Shown here: piece after piece, positions 53,598 to 61,208 of the stretch
How the letters are laid out: each line of letters starts with the position of its first letter
Position numbering within the stretch: the first letter of the stretch is position 1
Made by a program: the position numbers and the translations under genes
Assembly: GCA_945929965.1 (NCBI GenBank)
Contig: CAMEOT010000003.1
Coordinates: forward strand, 70,670 to 134,669
Origin: an uncultured Lachnospiraceae bacterium
GTDB lineage: Bacteria > Bacillota > Clostridia > Lachnospirales > Lachnospiraceae
Length of the DNA: 64,000 bases
Direction of reading: 5' to 3'
Notes under the pieces: model-generated
What the model was told of the DNA's origin: nothing
What the model saw: only the letters and a program-made list of their open reading frames with translations
Database searches by the model: none

Positions 53598-53630
53598 AAT
53601 TCCTCTGTAAAGATACAGAGGAATTTTTTT
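53598..53630 (+). terminator. Terminator between cytidylate-kinase-like gene and lexA
   Basis: Perfect 12-base stem AATTCCTCTGTA (53598-53609) / TACAGAGGAATT (53614-53625) with a T-run. Lies between convergent genes and may also serve lexA in the other direction, where A-rich sequence gives a T-run too. Confidence 0.85.
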
Positions 53631-53678
53631 AATACCATTATAGAAAATCAGATAGAGAATAATAGCAAAGTGCTCAAG

Positions 53679-54296
53679 CTATTTGTAGAATCGGAACACG
53701 CCGAACACAGTGCCAAGGATCTGGCAGTCATCGACGATGATAGGATCCATGGTGTCATTCTCCGGCTGGAGACGGATATGTCCCTTTTCCTTATAGAAGG
53801 TCTTAACTGTAGCGGAATCATCGATCAGAGCAACAACAATCTCGCCGTTATGTGCAGTGCTCTGAGAATGTACAAAGACACGATCTCCATTGAAGATACC
53901 GGCATTGATCATGGACTCTCCGCGAACGTTCAGGATGAAAGATTCTCCCTTGGGTACCACATCGGCGGGAACGGGGAAGTAGTCCTGAATATTTTCCTCA
54001 GCGAGGATTGGCTGTCCGGCAGCTACATTGCCGATGACAGGGAGGCTTACCATCTCGGTACGTACCATCTGAAAGCTGTCGTCACAGATCTCAATGGCAC
54101 GGGGTTTGGTCGGGTCTCTGCGGATGTAGCCGTTCTTCTCCAGAGTCTCTAAATGAGAATGCACGGAAGAAGTAGACTTTAGATTCACCGTCTCACAGAT
54201 CTCACGGACGGTAGGGGGATAACCTCTCTTCAAAATCTCATCCTTGATATAATCTAATATTTCCTGCTGCTTGGCAGTGATCTTTCCATAACCCAT
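53679..54296 (-). CDS. lexA: SOS repressor LexA
   Basis: 205 residues: an N-terminal winged helix ([29 protein letters not shown]) and the self-cleaving domain with the Ala-Gly bond in [13 protein letters not shown], Ser in GESMINAGI and Lys in [20 protein letters not shown] 6 bases before the ATG. Divergent from a yneA-like gene across a control region that carries likely LexA boxes, the arrangement known from Bacillus (lexA/dinR-yneA). Confidence 0.96.
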   Translation of the reverse strand: MGYGKITAKQQEILDYIKDEILKRGYPPTVREICETVNLKSTSSVHSHLETLEKNGYIRRDPTKPRAIEICDDSFQMVRTEMVSLPVIGNVAAGQPILAEENIQDYFPVPADVVPKGESFILNVRGESMINAGIFNGDRVFVHSQSTAHNGEIVVALIDDSATVKTFYKEKGHIRLQPENDTMDPIIVDDCQILGTVFGVFRFYK

Positions 54297-54340
54297 AAAT
54301 GACCTCCGATAAATGCTGGTTCTTGTTGTTTTATATAACG

Positions 54341-54369
54341 ATTATAGCATAGCAAAAAACAAAAAGCAA
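54341..54369 (-). promoter_or_regulatory. lexA promoter (minus strand)
   Basis: Read on the minus strand: TTGCTT (54369-54364), 17-base spacer, TATAAT (54346-54341). Just upstream, GAATATATGTTT (54380-54369) and GAACATATTTTT (54392-54381) resemble degraded LexA boxes. Confidence 0.6.
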
Positions 54370-54402
54370 ACATATATTCCAAAAATATGTTCGATTTTTG
54401 AC

Positions 54403-54431
54403 TTGACATCAGAATGCATGTTCGATATAAT
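54403..54431 (+). promoter_or_regulatory. Consensus promoter of the yneA-like gene
   Basis: Perfect TTGACA (54403-54408), 17-base spacer, perfect TATAAT (54426-54431). So strong a promoter needs repression, which the LexA boxes in and after it can supply. Confidence 0.88.
54412..54423 (+). promoter_or_regulatory. Probable LexA box inside the yneA-like promoter
   Basis: GAATGCATGTTC, one mismatch from the Gram-positive SOS consensus GAACnnnnGTTC, lying in the spacer between -35 and -10. Confidence 0.65.
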
Positions 54432-54442
54432 ACAAACATAAA

Positions 54443-54454
54443 GAACAAATGTTC
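54443..54454 (+). promoter_or_regulatory. LexA (SOS) box
   Basis: GAACAAATGTTC, a full match to GAACnnnnGTTC, about five bases after the predicted transcription start of the yneA-like gene. Confidence 0.8.
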
Positions 54455-54488
54455 CCGAACACGTTTTCTTATATGAGGTGAATGAGTT

Positions 54489-54884
54489 ATGAGAGTACAG
54501 AAGAGTGTATACTATATGACAGACAGAGAGTTAAGAATATATAAGAGACAGCTGAGACGGAGACGTCAGCTGCAGCGCAGAATAGTTACCATGCTTGCTA
54601 CCATCTGTGTGATTGCATTCTGTGCAGTGTCTTATCACGGAATCCGTTCTTTGGCAAGCTCCGGGGAAGATCAGCTGAAGTTCAAATATTATACACAGGT
54701 AACTGTTGCATACGGAGAGACCTTATGGGATCTGTCCGATGATTACATCGATTATGATGAATACAAGGATAAGAAGGAATATATTGCAGAAGTACAGAGT
54801 ATCAATCATCTGGCGGAAGAGGACAGCATCCGTGCCGGACAGACACTGATCGTACCCTATTATTCTTATGACTTTGTGAAGTAA
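54489..54884 (+). CDS. yneA: YneA-like SOS cell-division suppressor (membrane LysM protein)
   Basis: 131 residues: a very basic N-terminus (YKRQLRRRRQLQRR), one membrane segment (about 36-53) and an extracellular LysM domain (VAYGETLWDLSDDY ... INHLAEEDSIRAGQTLIVPYY). This is the layout of YneA, which halts division during DNA damage in Bacillus. Assignment rests on layout plus the divergent lexA and the SOS boxes at its promoter; sequence identity between YneA proteins is low. GAGGTG ribosome binding site 8 bases upstream. Confidence 0.82.
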   Translation: MRVQKSVYYMTDRELRIYKRQLRRRRQLQRRIVTMLATICVIAFCAVSYHGIRSLASSGEDQLKFKYYTQVTVAYGETLWDLSDDYIDYDEYKDKKEYIAEVQSINHLAEEDSIRAGQTLIVPYYSYDFVK

Positions 54885-54903
54885 TTAAGATGAAATAATA
54901 TAA

Positions 54904-54942
54904 AATACACCGGATCATAAGTGTAATGTGATTCGGTGTATT
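54904..54942 (+). terminator. Terminator between convergent yneA-like and recombinase genes
   Basis: 14-base stem AATACACCGGATCA (54904-54917) / TGATTCGGTGTATT (54929-54942) with one G-T pair; tail GTTATTTA. Could serve both strands. Confidence 0.75.
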
Positions 54943-54960
54943 GTTATTTATAGCAGGAGA

Positions 54961-56049
54961 TTAGCTGTCCGGATGCTCCGAATGTTTGCCAGAGTGTTCC
55001 CTCAGATGAAAGGCATTGGCTGCCTGCTTACGACGCTGTTCTTCCAACGCTGCGTAGTGTTTTCTTGTGGTATTGACATCCTTATGCCCTAGGACATCCG
55101 CCACCAGATAGATATCGCCGGTCTCTTTATAGAGCTCGGTACCGTAGGTGCTGCGTAGTTTATGGGGTGTGATTTTCTTCAGGGTGGTGACGCGGGAAGC
55201 GTATTTTTTCACCAGATTCTCTACGGAGCGGACTGCCATACGCCGGTTCTGCAAGGACAAAAACAGTGCATTTTCATGTCCCTCCGCGGGGATGATATGT
55301 TCTCGCTGTTCCAGATAGTCGAGCAGAGCGGTTTCTACTTCCTCTCCGAAGTAGACGATTGCCTCATATCCACCTTTTCTCCGGATCTTGATGCCGCCGT
55401 TATCGAAATCCACATCATTAATATCTAGTCCTACACATTCCGATACACGAATACCGGTTCCCAAAAGAAGGGTCAGCAGAGCAACATCGCGAAGTTTTGT
55501 TTTCTTATGATATTCCAGCTCTTTTTTGGTCAGCTTAGTGCCGTCCTCCACCTGATCCAGCAGAATAGCCACTTCGTTGGGCTCTAACCGGATAATCTCT
55601 TTTTCGTGGCGTTTTGGAAGGGGAACCAGTGCCGCGGTATTTTTCTCAATGCGTTCACTCTGAAAATAGTAATTATAGAAACTCCGTAGAGCGGCAAGCT
55701 TTCTTGCCTTACCACGTTCATCGTTGGTGATATCTTTTCCGTCCTTCTGATACAGGCTCATATAGTCCAGATATTCTTCGATATCCGTCCGTTGTACCAT
55801 ATCCAGGACGGACAAAGGCAGCTCGGTAATCTCTCTTTTTTTACAATAGCTGTTCGTCTCATGGAGAAATTCAAAAAAGAGACGGATGTCATAGGCATAA
55901 GCAAGTCTGGTTCTAGTGGAGGTATAGGGTTCGATCCCACGGAAGAAATCTCGGCAGAACGGCGGTAGCGTATCCAGTACCTTACGAAGTTTGAGAATAT
56001 TGTTCTTATTTTGTTCATCGTGGTAATTTTCTTCTTTAATGACTGCCAA
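54961..56049 (-). CDS. Tyrosine recombinase (XerC/XerD-like)
   Basis: About 362 residues: an N-terminal SAM-like DNA-binding part (TSTRTRLAYAYDIRLFFEFLHE) and a catalytic domain with Arg in GTGIRVSECVGLD, HKLRSTYGTELY, LGHKDVNTTRKHYA (His and nucleophile Tyr). The reading frame is open to 56154, but that would lie within the upstream TtcA-like gene; a TTG at 56049 gives MAVIKEENYHDEQ and overlaps the ttcA-like stop by 14 bases, so I prefer it. It shows no link to a phage or element here, so a housekeeping or dimer-resolution role is likely but unproven; it is longer than standard XerC (about 300). Confidence 0.82.
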   Translation of the reverse strand: MAVIKEENYHDEQNKNNILKLRKVLDTLPPFCRDFFRGIEPYTSTRTRLAYAYDIRLFFEFLHETNSYCKKREITELPLSVLDMVQRTDIEEYLDYMSLYQKDGKDITNDERGKARKLAALRSFYNYYFQSERIEKNTAALVPLPKRHEKEIIRLEPNEVAILLDQVEDGTKLTKKELEYHKKTKLRDVALLTLLLGTGIRVSECVGLDINDVDFDNGGIKIRRKGGYEAIVYFGEEVETALLDYLEQREHIIPAEGHENALFLSLQNRRMAVRSVENLVKKYASRVTTLKKITPHKLRSTYGTELYKETGDIYLVADVLGHKDVNTTRKHYAALEEQRRKQAANAFHLREHSGKHSEHPDS

Positions 56050-56767
56050 AGTAATCGGTCCATCCTTCCATATTTCCTTTTTGAATCGCGGTAAAGATAC
56101 GGTTCTTGATGCCGGGATTCTCTCTATTAAGTTGCCCAAGCAGTTCTTTGACATATTCCCGCCTGGTATGTCCGTCGGCGGGACAGGGACTTTTTACGAC
56201 AGGGATCTGATATTTGTTCACAAAGCCGATGACTTCCGATTCCTGCATATAGATCAGAGGCCTTATCACGGTTAAGTCTGTTTTATCCAGATGAGTTACC
56301 GGAGAGAATGTATGCAGACGCCCTTCATAGAAGAGAGACAGCATCATAGTCTCCACTACGTCATCCTCATGGTGTGCGTATGCGATCTTGTTACATCCGG
56401 CAACCTTGATGGCATCGTTTAAGGCTCCTTTTCGCATTTTGGCACATAAGGAACAGGGATTGTCTTCCTTACGATCTTCAAATACGATTTTGGCAATGGA
56501 GGTATTCACTACGGTATAGGGGATGTCTCTGTCAGCACACAGTGTACGGATTTTATCCAAATTCAGATTGTCAAATCCAAGATCGACCGTTACTGCAATA
56601 AGCGTAAAATGCTTCGGATAAAATTTGCTGAGTTCATTTAAAGCCAGCAGGAGAGTAAGACTATCTTTGCCGCCGGAGATTCCCACGGCGATCCGGTCGC
56701 CTTCTTCAATCATATGATAGTCATCCACGGCATGTCTGACACGGCTCAATACTTTTTGTAATGTCAT
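56036..56767 (-). CDS. TtcA-like tRNA thiolation ATPase
   Basis: 243 residues from ATG 56767 (GGAG 6 bases upstream); the longer frame from 56962 crosses the promoter and is not used. PP-loop VGISGGKDSLTLLLAL, CxxC in NPCSLCAKMRKGAL, AYAHHEDDVVETMML and the late CPADGHTRREYV Cys match the TtcA/TtuA group, which thiolates tRNA with sulfur from Fe-S chemistry. Exact target (C32 in TtcA) is not certain in Firmicutes. Confidence 0.85.
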   Translation of the reverse strand: MTLQKVLSRVRHAVDDYHMIEEGDRIAVGISGGKDSLTLLLALNELSKFYPKHFTLIAVTVDLGFDNLNLDKIRTLCADRDIPYTVVNTSIAKIVFEDRKEDNPCSLCAKMRKGALNDAIKVAGCNKIAYAHHEDDVVETMMLSLFYEGRLHTFSPVTHLDKTDLTVIRPLIYMQESEVIGFVNKYQIPVVKSPCPADGHTRREYVKELLGQLNRENPGIKNRIFTAIQKGNMEGWTDYFGSH

Positions 56768-56795
56768 TGTTAACTCCATTCTTTTACTGGTATCT

Positions 56796-56824
56796 ATTTT
56801 ATACTGCCCGGAATCCTTTTTCAA
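56796..56824 (-). promoter_or_regulatory. Promoter of the TtcA-like gene (minus strand)
   Basis: Minus strand TTGAAA (56824-56819), 17-base spacer, TAAAAT (56801-56796), 29 bases before the chosen ATG. Confidence 0.55.
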
Positions 56825-56844
56825 CTGAAATGACAGATTTCTTC

Positions 56845-56873
56845 TTGTGGTAAGGTCAAAACCATAGTATATT
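56845..56873 (+). promoter_or_regulatory. Promoter of the AI-2E family gene
   Basis: TTGTGG (56845-56850), 17-base spacer, TATATT (56868-56873). Divergent from the TtcA-like promoter. Confidence 0.55.
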
Positions 56874-56910
56874 AAAAGAGATAAGATTTTATGAAGAAAG
56901 GTGTAGTTGA

Positions 56911-58251
56911 ATGAAATACGACTTAAAAAACAATAAGTATTTTCGTTGGGGTCTGACCGCATTTCTGACTATTGCAGCCAGTATCTGCTTCTATTATCTG
57001 TTATTCCATGGGAACAGTATCAAATCAGGATTCCGTACGATCACAGGAATTCTTATGCCCGTGTTATATGGTCTGGTGACAGCATATCTGTTGACTCCGG
57101 TATTGAATTATATAGAGACAAAGCTGTTATTCCCTTTGTGTCGGAAACTGAAGGTGAAGGAAAATAAGAAGCGCAATTCCATTGTCCGTGGAATCGGTAT
57201 TCTGATCACAGCATTTTTGTTTATTACCCTGATTTACAGTTTGGTTGCTATGATGCTTTCTCAGATTGTTCCCAGTATTGTAAACATTGCATCTAATTTT
57301 GATACCTATATCAGTAACTTTACAAAATGGATCAGTAAGATCATGGATGATAATCCGGAGTTGGGAAGTCAGATTACTTTACTGATCGATAAATATTCCG
57401 TAGAGCTGGAGAACTGGTTAAATAACACGGTGCTGACCAAGACCAGTCAAGTGATCATGACAGTATCCTTAAGTGTGATAAATATTCTGAAAGGTCTGTG
57501 GGATTTCATTATAGGATTTATTATTTCTATTTATGTTCTGGCAAGCAAGGAAAAGTTTGCCGGACAGGCGAAGAAAATGGTATATGCTTTCTTCGAACAG
57601 AAGTCTGCCAACCGCCTGATCAGAAGTTTTCGTTTTACCCACAATACTTTTATCGGATTCATTGGTGGTAAAATCGTAGATTCTTTTATTATCGGATGTC
57701 TTTGCTTTATCGGAACCTCCTTACTGCAGACTCCTTATGCAGCTTTAGTCAGCGTAATCGTGGGTGTGACTAATATTATTCCTTTCTTTGGTCCTTACCT
57801 GGGAGCAATTCCCAGTGCTATTCTGATCCTGGTGGTTGACCCGATGCATCCGCTAAACTGTGTTTATTTTGTACTGTTTATTCTGGTATTGCAGCAGTTT
57901 GACGGCAACTTCTTAGGTCCAAAGATCCTTGGCAATTCCACAGGACTTACGGGATTTTGGGTTATTTTTGCAATAACGGTGTTCGGAGGATTGTTCGGAA
58001 TCCTTGGCATGATCGTCGGTGTGCCCATTTTTGCGGTAATTTATGCGGCGATTAAGGCAGTAGTCAATACGTTTCTTCGGAAAAAGGATCTGCCGGTAGA
58101 GACTGTAAAGTACTCTTATCTTAAGAATATTGATGAGGAAGGATTCCATCAGTTGGATTCCAGGCTACAAAGGGATCATGAGATCAAAGATCAAGTTGAT
58201 TTTGAACAGGATAAAAAAGATCAAGAAGAGAAAAACGTAGGAGAGAAGTAG
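56911..58251 (+). CDS. AI-2E family transporter (PerM-like)
   Basis: 446 residues with about eight membrane segments and a charged cytoplasmic tail (about 405-446, rich in Lys, Asp and Glu). Core stretches [36 protein letters not shown] and [14 protein letters not shown] are typical. The family name comes from an autoinducer-2 export proposal for one member; other members are sodium/proton antiporters, so the substrate is open. Followed 4 bases later by dtd. Confidence 0.9.
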   Translation: MKYDLKNNKYFRWGLTAFLTIAASICFYYLLFHGNSIKSGFRTITGILMPVLYGLVTAYLLTPVLNYIETKLLFPLCRKLKVKENKKRNSIVRGIGILITAFLFITLIYSLVAMMLSQIVPSIVNIASNFDTYISNFTKWISKIMDDNPELGSQITLLIDKYSVELENWLNNTVLTKTSQVIMTVSLSVINILKGLWDFIIGFIISIYVLASKEKFAGQAKKMVYAFFEQKSANRLIRSFRFTHNTFIGFIGGKIVDSFIIGCLCFIGTSLLQTPYAALVSVIVGVTNIIPFFGPYLGAIPSAILILVVDPMHPLNCVYFVLFILVLQQFDGNFLGPKILGNSTGLTGFWVIFAITVFGGLFGILGMIVGVPIFAVIYAAIKAVVNTFLRKKDLPVETVKYSYLKNIDEEGFHQLDSRLQRDHEIKDQVDFEQDKKDQEEKNVGEK

Positions 58252-58255
58252 GCAG

Positions 58256-58705
58256 ATGCGATTTGTAATACAGCGAGTACAGCATGCAGAGGTAAAGGTA
58301 GATGGTGAGGTAACCGGCAGCATCAGCAAAGGCTTCCTGGTGCTGATCGGCGTGGCTGAGACAGACACCAGGGAAATTGCCGATAAAATGATTAAAAAGC
58401 TTCTTGGTCTGCGGATCTTTGAAGATGCCCAGGGCAAGACCAATCTGGATCTGCATGCCGTTAACGGTGAATTGTTGCTAGTATCACAATTTACACTGTA
58501 CGCAGATTGCAAAAAAGGAAATCGTCCGTCCTTCATCAGCGCCGGTAAACCGGATATGGCGAATGAACTGTACGAATATATCATCAGCAGGTGCCGCGAA
58601 AGTATTCCCAAGGTAGAAAAAGGAATCTTTGGCGCTGATATGAAAGTATCCCTGCTGAATGACGGTCCATTTACCATATTGCTGGATTCCACGGAAATCT
58701 GCTAA
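58256..58705 (+). CDS. dtd: D-aminoacyl-tRNA deacylase
   Basis: 149 residues, complete. [23 protein letters not shown] at the start, [20 protein letters not shown] (the SQFTLY active-site strand) and the late [13 protein letters not shown] cross-subunit NxGPxT motif. Removes D-amino acids and glycine mischarged on tRNA. Its stop marks the left edge of the AT-rich accessory segment. Confidence 0.97.
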   Translation: MRFVIQRVQHAEVKVDGEVTGSISKGFLVLIGVAETDTREIADKMIKKLLGLRIFEDAQGKTNLDLHAVNGELLLVSQFTLYADCKKGNRPSFISAGKPDMANELYEYIISRCRESIPKVEKGIFGADMKVSLLNDGPFTILLDSTEIC

Positions 58706-58836
58706 AACAGACAAAACAAGTTTTATGAAGCGTTACAGAGTCATCTTTCTGTAGAACTATTCGTTAAACTTGTCTTTTGCGCATAGTTGGTTCGGTGTCT
58801 GCTATCGTAGTAAGGGCTGATTTGTTCCGTCAAAAT

Positions 58837-58941
58837 TTTACAGAAGTTGTATTTTTACACCGCTTTTTACAATACCCTTGTAAAAATTTTATCCAGTAAA
58901 CATAAGTGTTTGAAACCACTTTTTACACTTTACAGAAGTTG
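58837..58941 (+). repeat. 13-base direct repeats TTTACAGAAGTTG
   Basis: Identical copies at 58837-58849 and 58929-58941, start-to-start 92 bases, in the junction next to the accessory operon. Possible element end or duplicated target; no partner copy seen on the other flank. Confidence 0.6.
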
Positions 58942-58961
58942 CCTAGGGGTAATACTAACTC

Positions 58962-58988
58962 TAGGGAACAGCCAATATTGTAAAGTCC
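58962..58988 (-). pseudogene. Truncated gene start downstream of the ABC permease
   Basis: Minus strand, shortly after the permease stop: AAGGAG, then ATG and eight codons (MDFTILAVP) before a TAG. The strong ribosome binding site and operon position suggest the first codons of a further operon gene cut off by a deletion or insertion. Coordinates are good to a few bases. A genuine micro-peptide is the alternative. Confidence 0.4.
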
Positions 58989-59004
58989 ATATGATTGCTC
59001 CTTT

Positions 59005-59661
59005 TTAAAATTCTTTTTTGTTCATAATTGACAAACTGATTTTCATTGAAACCAATAACATCAACAAAGCGATAATAATTGCAATAGCGATAAGAACTCC
59101 CATGCTTACAGTTGGCAAATTATCTAACAGACTAACTAAATCAATATTGAAAATGGCTTCTGCTCCTTTCACGATAACAAGAGTGATTACTGCCAGACCG
59201 CCAAATGCACCAATCATAGCAATTCTTCCTTTATCTCCACCGAATTTTAGCTGAAAAGGAAGCATGATTGCTTGAACGACAATCATAATAGGTAAAATCA
59301 TCAATGAACTCTGTACTAAGTCTGTAATAGGTAATGTATCTTTCAATACAGTTGTAATTATTCCTAAAACAGTTGCCAAAACCCAAGCCATACACCCCAA
59401 TAATAGACCAAGAAAGTATTTTTCACTCACATAATGATTACGTGTAATAGGTAATGTAAACAGAAACGCATTTCCATTATCAAAATCATCATAACTGATT
59501 GTGCTTACTGTAAAAAGTGATACAATGAAACTCAGAAAACCTAATGGGAATATCACATCATTAGTAAATATCATCATTCCGATTACAATCGCCAAAATGA
59601 GCAACAGAAAATTTTTCTGTAACATCATCAATTTCAAATCTTTTACGAATAAACCTTTCAT
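59005..59661 (-). CDS. ABC-2 type transporter permease
   Basis: 218 residues, six membrane segments, of the ABC2_membrane_5/BcrB-like type (MKGLFVKDLKLMMLQKNFLLL; NDVIFPLGFLSFIVSLFTVSTISYDDFDNGNAFLFTLPITRNHYV). AT-rich, unlike its neighbours outside the segment. Its ATG overlaps the ATPase stop (ATGA). Export of antibiotics, peptides or lipids is usual for this GntR-ABC arrangement; the substrate here is unknown. Confidence 0.88.
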   Translation of the reverse strand: MKGLFVKDLKLMMLQKNFLLLILAIVIGMMIFTNDVIFPLGFLSFIVSLFTVSTISYDDFDNGNAFLFTLPITRNHYVSEKYFLGLLLGCMAWVLATVLGIITTVLKDTLPITDLVQSSLMILPIMIVVQAIMLPFQLKFGGDKGRIAMIGAFGGLAVITLVIVKGAEAIFNIDLVSLLDNLPTVSMGVLIAIAIIIALLMLLVSMKISLSIMNKKEF

Positions 59662-60509
59662 TGTTCTGTCCCCCTTATCATCATGGTAATGACTTCATCT
59701 ATTGTACCTTTTTCAATTGCAATTTTAGGATAATTCTCCATATAATACTGTTTCTGATTTGTCAGACAGCTATATCCATATGTTTCTTTTTTGGAACGCA
59801 ATATAAACTGTTTATCCAGCTTGCTGTATTGTTCTGCGTCTACTTTTAATAAAGCATAGTCACTAAGAAGAACGTCCGTATCTTCATGCAGAATAATTTT
59901 TCCGTCATGTATCATATAAAGGTCATCACATAGCGACTCCAAATCACTGGATATATGAGAACTGATTAAAATGGAGCGTTCTTCATCTTTTTCCAGAAAT
60001 TCTCTTAACATTTCAAGCAATTCGTCTCTTGCGATTACATCTAAACCTGCTGTCGGTTCGTCCAGTATCAGCAGTTTTGCATTGTGTGAAATTGCAACCA
60101 GCACTTTTAATTTTGCTTTCATTCCTGTTGAAAATTCTTTTATCTGTTTATTCATAGGTAGTTGAAATTTCTGTACCTGTTCTATAAATAGTGATTTGTC
60201 GAATTTTGAGTACATATTCTGCAATATAGGGATAATATCTTTTATCTTCAGATACCCACTAAAACCAGAATCCGACAATACTACACCCAATTCCTCTTTA
60301 TCTTTTGCTGTGAAGTCTTTTCTGTCCTTTCCAAGTATGGTAATATTTCCGCCGTCAGTTGAAATCAAACCTAATATCGCCTTAAATGTTGTGCTTTTTC
60401 CAGCACCATTTTGTCCAATCAAGCCTGTTACACATCCAGACATAAGCTCTAATGAACAATCAAGAGAAAAATTATCATAATGCTTTTTCAAGTGTTCAAT
60501 TTTTAACAT
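59658..60509 (-). CDS. ABC transporter ATP-binding protein
   Basis: 283 residues. Walker A GLIGQNGAGKST, a variant signature FSTGMKAKLKVLVAI (in place of LSGGQ), Walker B LLILDEPTAGLD, and H-loop ISSHISSDLESL. The C-terminal 60 residues beyond the core ATPase are typical of BcrA/YtrB-like exporters. The ribosome binding site GGAGGG lies in the end of the regulator gene, so the three genes are one unit. Confidence 0.93.
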   Translation of the reverse strand: MLKIEHLKKHYDNFSLDCSLELMSGCVTGLIGQNGAGKSTTFKAILGLISTDGGNITILGKDRKDFTAKDKEELGVVLSDSGFSGYLKIKDIIPILQNMYSKFDKSLFIEQVQKFQLPMNKQIKEFSTGMKAKLKVLVAISHNAKLLILDEPTAGLDVIARDELLEMLREFLEKDEERSILISSHISSDLESLCDDLYMIHDGKIILHEDTDVLLSDYALLKVDAEQYSKLDKQFILRSKKETYGYSCLTNQKQYYMENYPKIAIEKGTIDEVITMMIRGTEQ

Positions 60510-60512
60510 ACA

Positions 60513-60884
60513 TCAACCCTCCAATATCAACTCAAATAAACTTTTTATATCTTCATCACTAATACCACATCGTCTGCCTTTTTGGATAGCCTGCTCCAAA
60601 TCCGCTTCCAATTCTTTTTTCTGTTCTTCCAAAAGCAGTTCTGTATTTGTAGCCGCTACATAAGTGCCTTTTCCATGTACTGTAACCGTAAAACCCTCAC
60701 TTTCCAAATTGTCGTAAGCTTTTTTTACAGTTAAAGCACTTATTTTTAGTTCCTTAGAAAGTGTACGGACAGATGGAAGATTGTCGTTTTCCTTTAGTTC
60801 CCCGTTGCGTATGAGCATTTTAATCTGGTCAACAATCTGTTCATATATGGGAACCATTAGGGAAGTATTGATTATAATTTTCAT
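60513..60884 (-). CDS. GntR-family regulator, YtrA type
   Basis: 123 residues: a GntR winged helix (PIYEQIVDQIKMLIRNGELKENDNLPSVRTLSKELKISALTVKKAYDNLESEGF) with only a short helical tail, which is the YtrA subfamily that represses neighbouring ABC exporters. First gene of the operon; a palindrome in its own promoter is a natural binding site. Its stop overlaps the ATPase ribosome binding site. Confidence 0.93.
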   Translation of the reverse strand: MKIIINTSLMVPIYEQIVDQIKMLIRNGELKENDNLPSVRTLSKELKISALTVKKAYDNLESEGFTVTVHGKGTYVAATNTELLLEEQKKELEADLEQAIQKGRRCGISDEDIKSLFELILEG

Positions 60885-60915
60885 TCTTTATATCCTTCCT
60901 TCTTTTCTTGATAAC

Positions 60916-60944
60916 AGTATATAACAGTTACAAACTGTTGTCAA
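60916..60944 (-). promoter_or_regulatory. Promoter of the GntR-ABC operon (minus strand)
   Basis: Minus strand TTGACA (60944-60939), 17-base spacer, TATACT (60921-60916). Nearly consensus. Confidence 0.85.
60923..60939. promoter_or_regulatory. Operator palindrome of the GntR regulator
   Basis: AACAGT-TACAA-ACTGTT, a 6-5-6 perfect inverted repeat that fills the spacer of the operon promoter. A further AACAGT half-site lies next to it at 60913-60918. Best candidate for YtrA-type autorepression. Confidence 0.75.
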
Positions 60945-61076
60945 GTGTTATATAGTGTTTACTTTAAATTTTCTTTTGAAATTAAAAACATGCAAATCAA
61001 TATAGAAATGCATGTTAAAAAATATAGTATTCTATTGTAATTCCTTTAACGCAAGCAGGTGTTTCATGGATTGTTT

Positions 61077-61190
61077 CTAATATCCTTTTGTTGGGGAAAC
61101 TCCATTTTCCCAATTTGAAACAGTTTGTCGAGTAACATGAAACACATTACATTGCATATATCGTTGTGCAAAGATTCTTTGACAGGTGCT
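61077..61190 (-). pseudogene. Remnant of an XRE-family HTH regulator
   Basis: Minus-strand translation reads QCNVFHVTRQTVSNWENGVSPTKGY then a stop (61079-61077). VTRQTVSNWENG (61136-61101) is the recognition helix of Cro/C1 (XRE) repressors almost letter for letter. Both ends are missing: no start upstream before the alpha-galactosidase gene ends and a stop soon after the helix. A decayed gene fragment. Confidence 0.7.
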
Positions 61191-61208
61191 TTTAAAAGCA
61201 TTATTATT

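Larger units (their letters stand above)
58706..59004. other. Gene-free AT-rich junction with repeats and debris
   Basis: About 300 bases without an intact gene. It holds two copies of TTTACAGAAGTTG (58837-58849, 58929-58941), related TTTTTACAC-type strings, a small inverted repeat CCTAG/CTAGG near 58942-58966, and on the minus strand an eight-codon ORF with a good ribosome binding site. I take it as the scar at one edge of the accessory segment. Confidence 0.55.
60885..61208. other. Intergenic region with operon control sites and gene debris
   Basis: 324 bases without an intact gene. From left: ribosome binding site, promoter and operator of the GntR operon; a hairpin-forming repeat AACATGCA (60987-60994) / TGCATGTT (61009-61016); and a broken XRE-type HTH coding remnant up to the alpha-galactosidase stop. 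Confidence 0.7.

Noticed and set aside
58735..58850. Short minus-strand open frame in the junction (about 37 codons)
   Set aside because: Could be recombinase debris, but the translation matches no motif I can name and there is no ribosome binding site.
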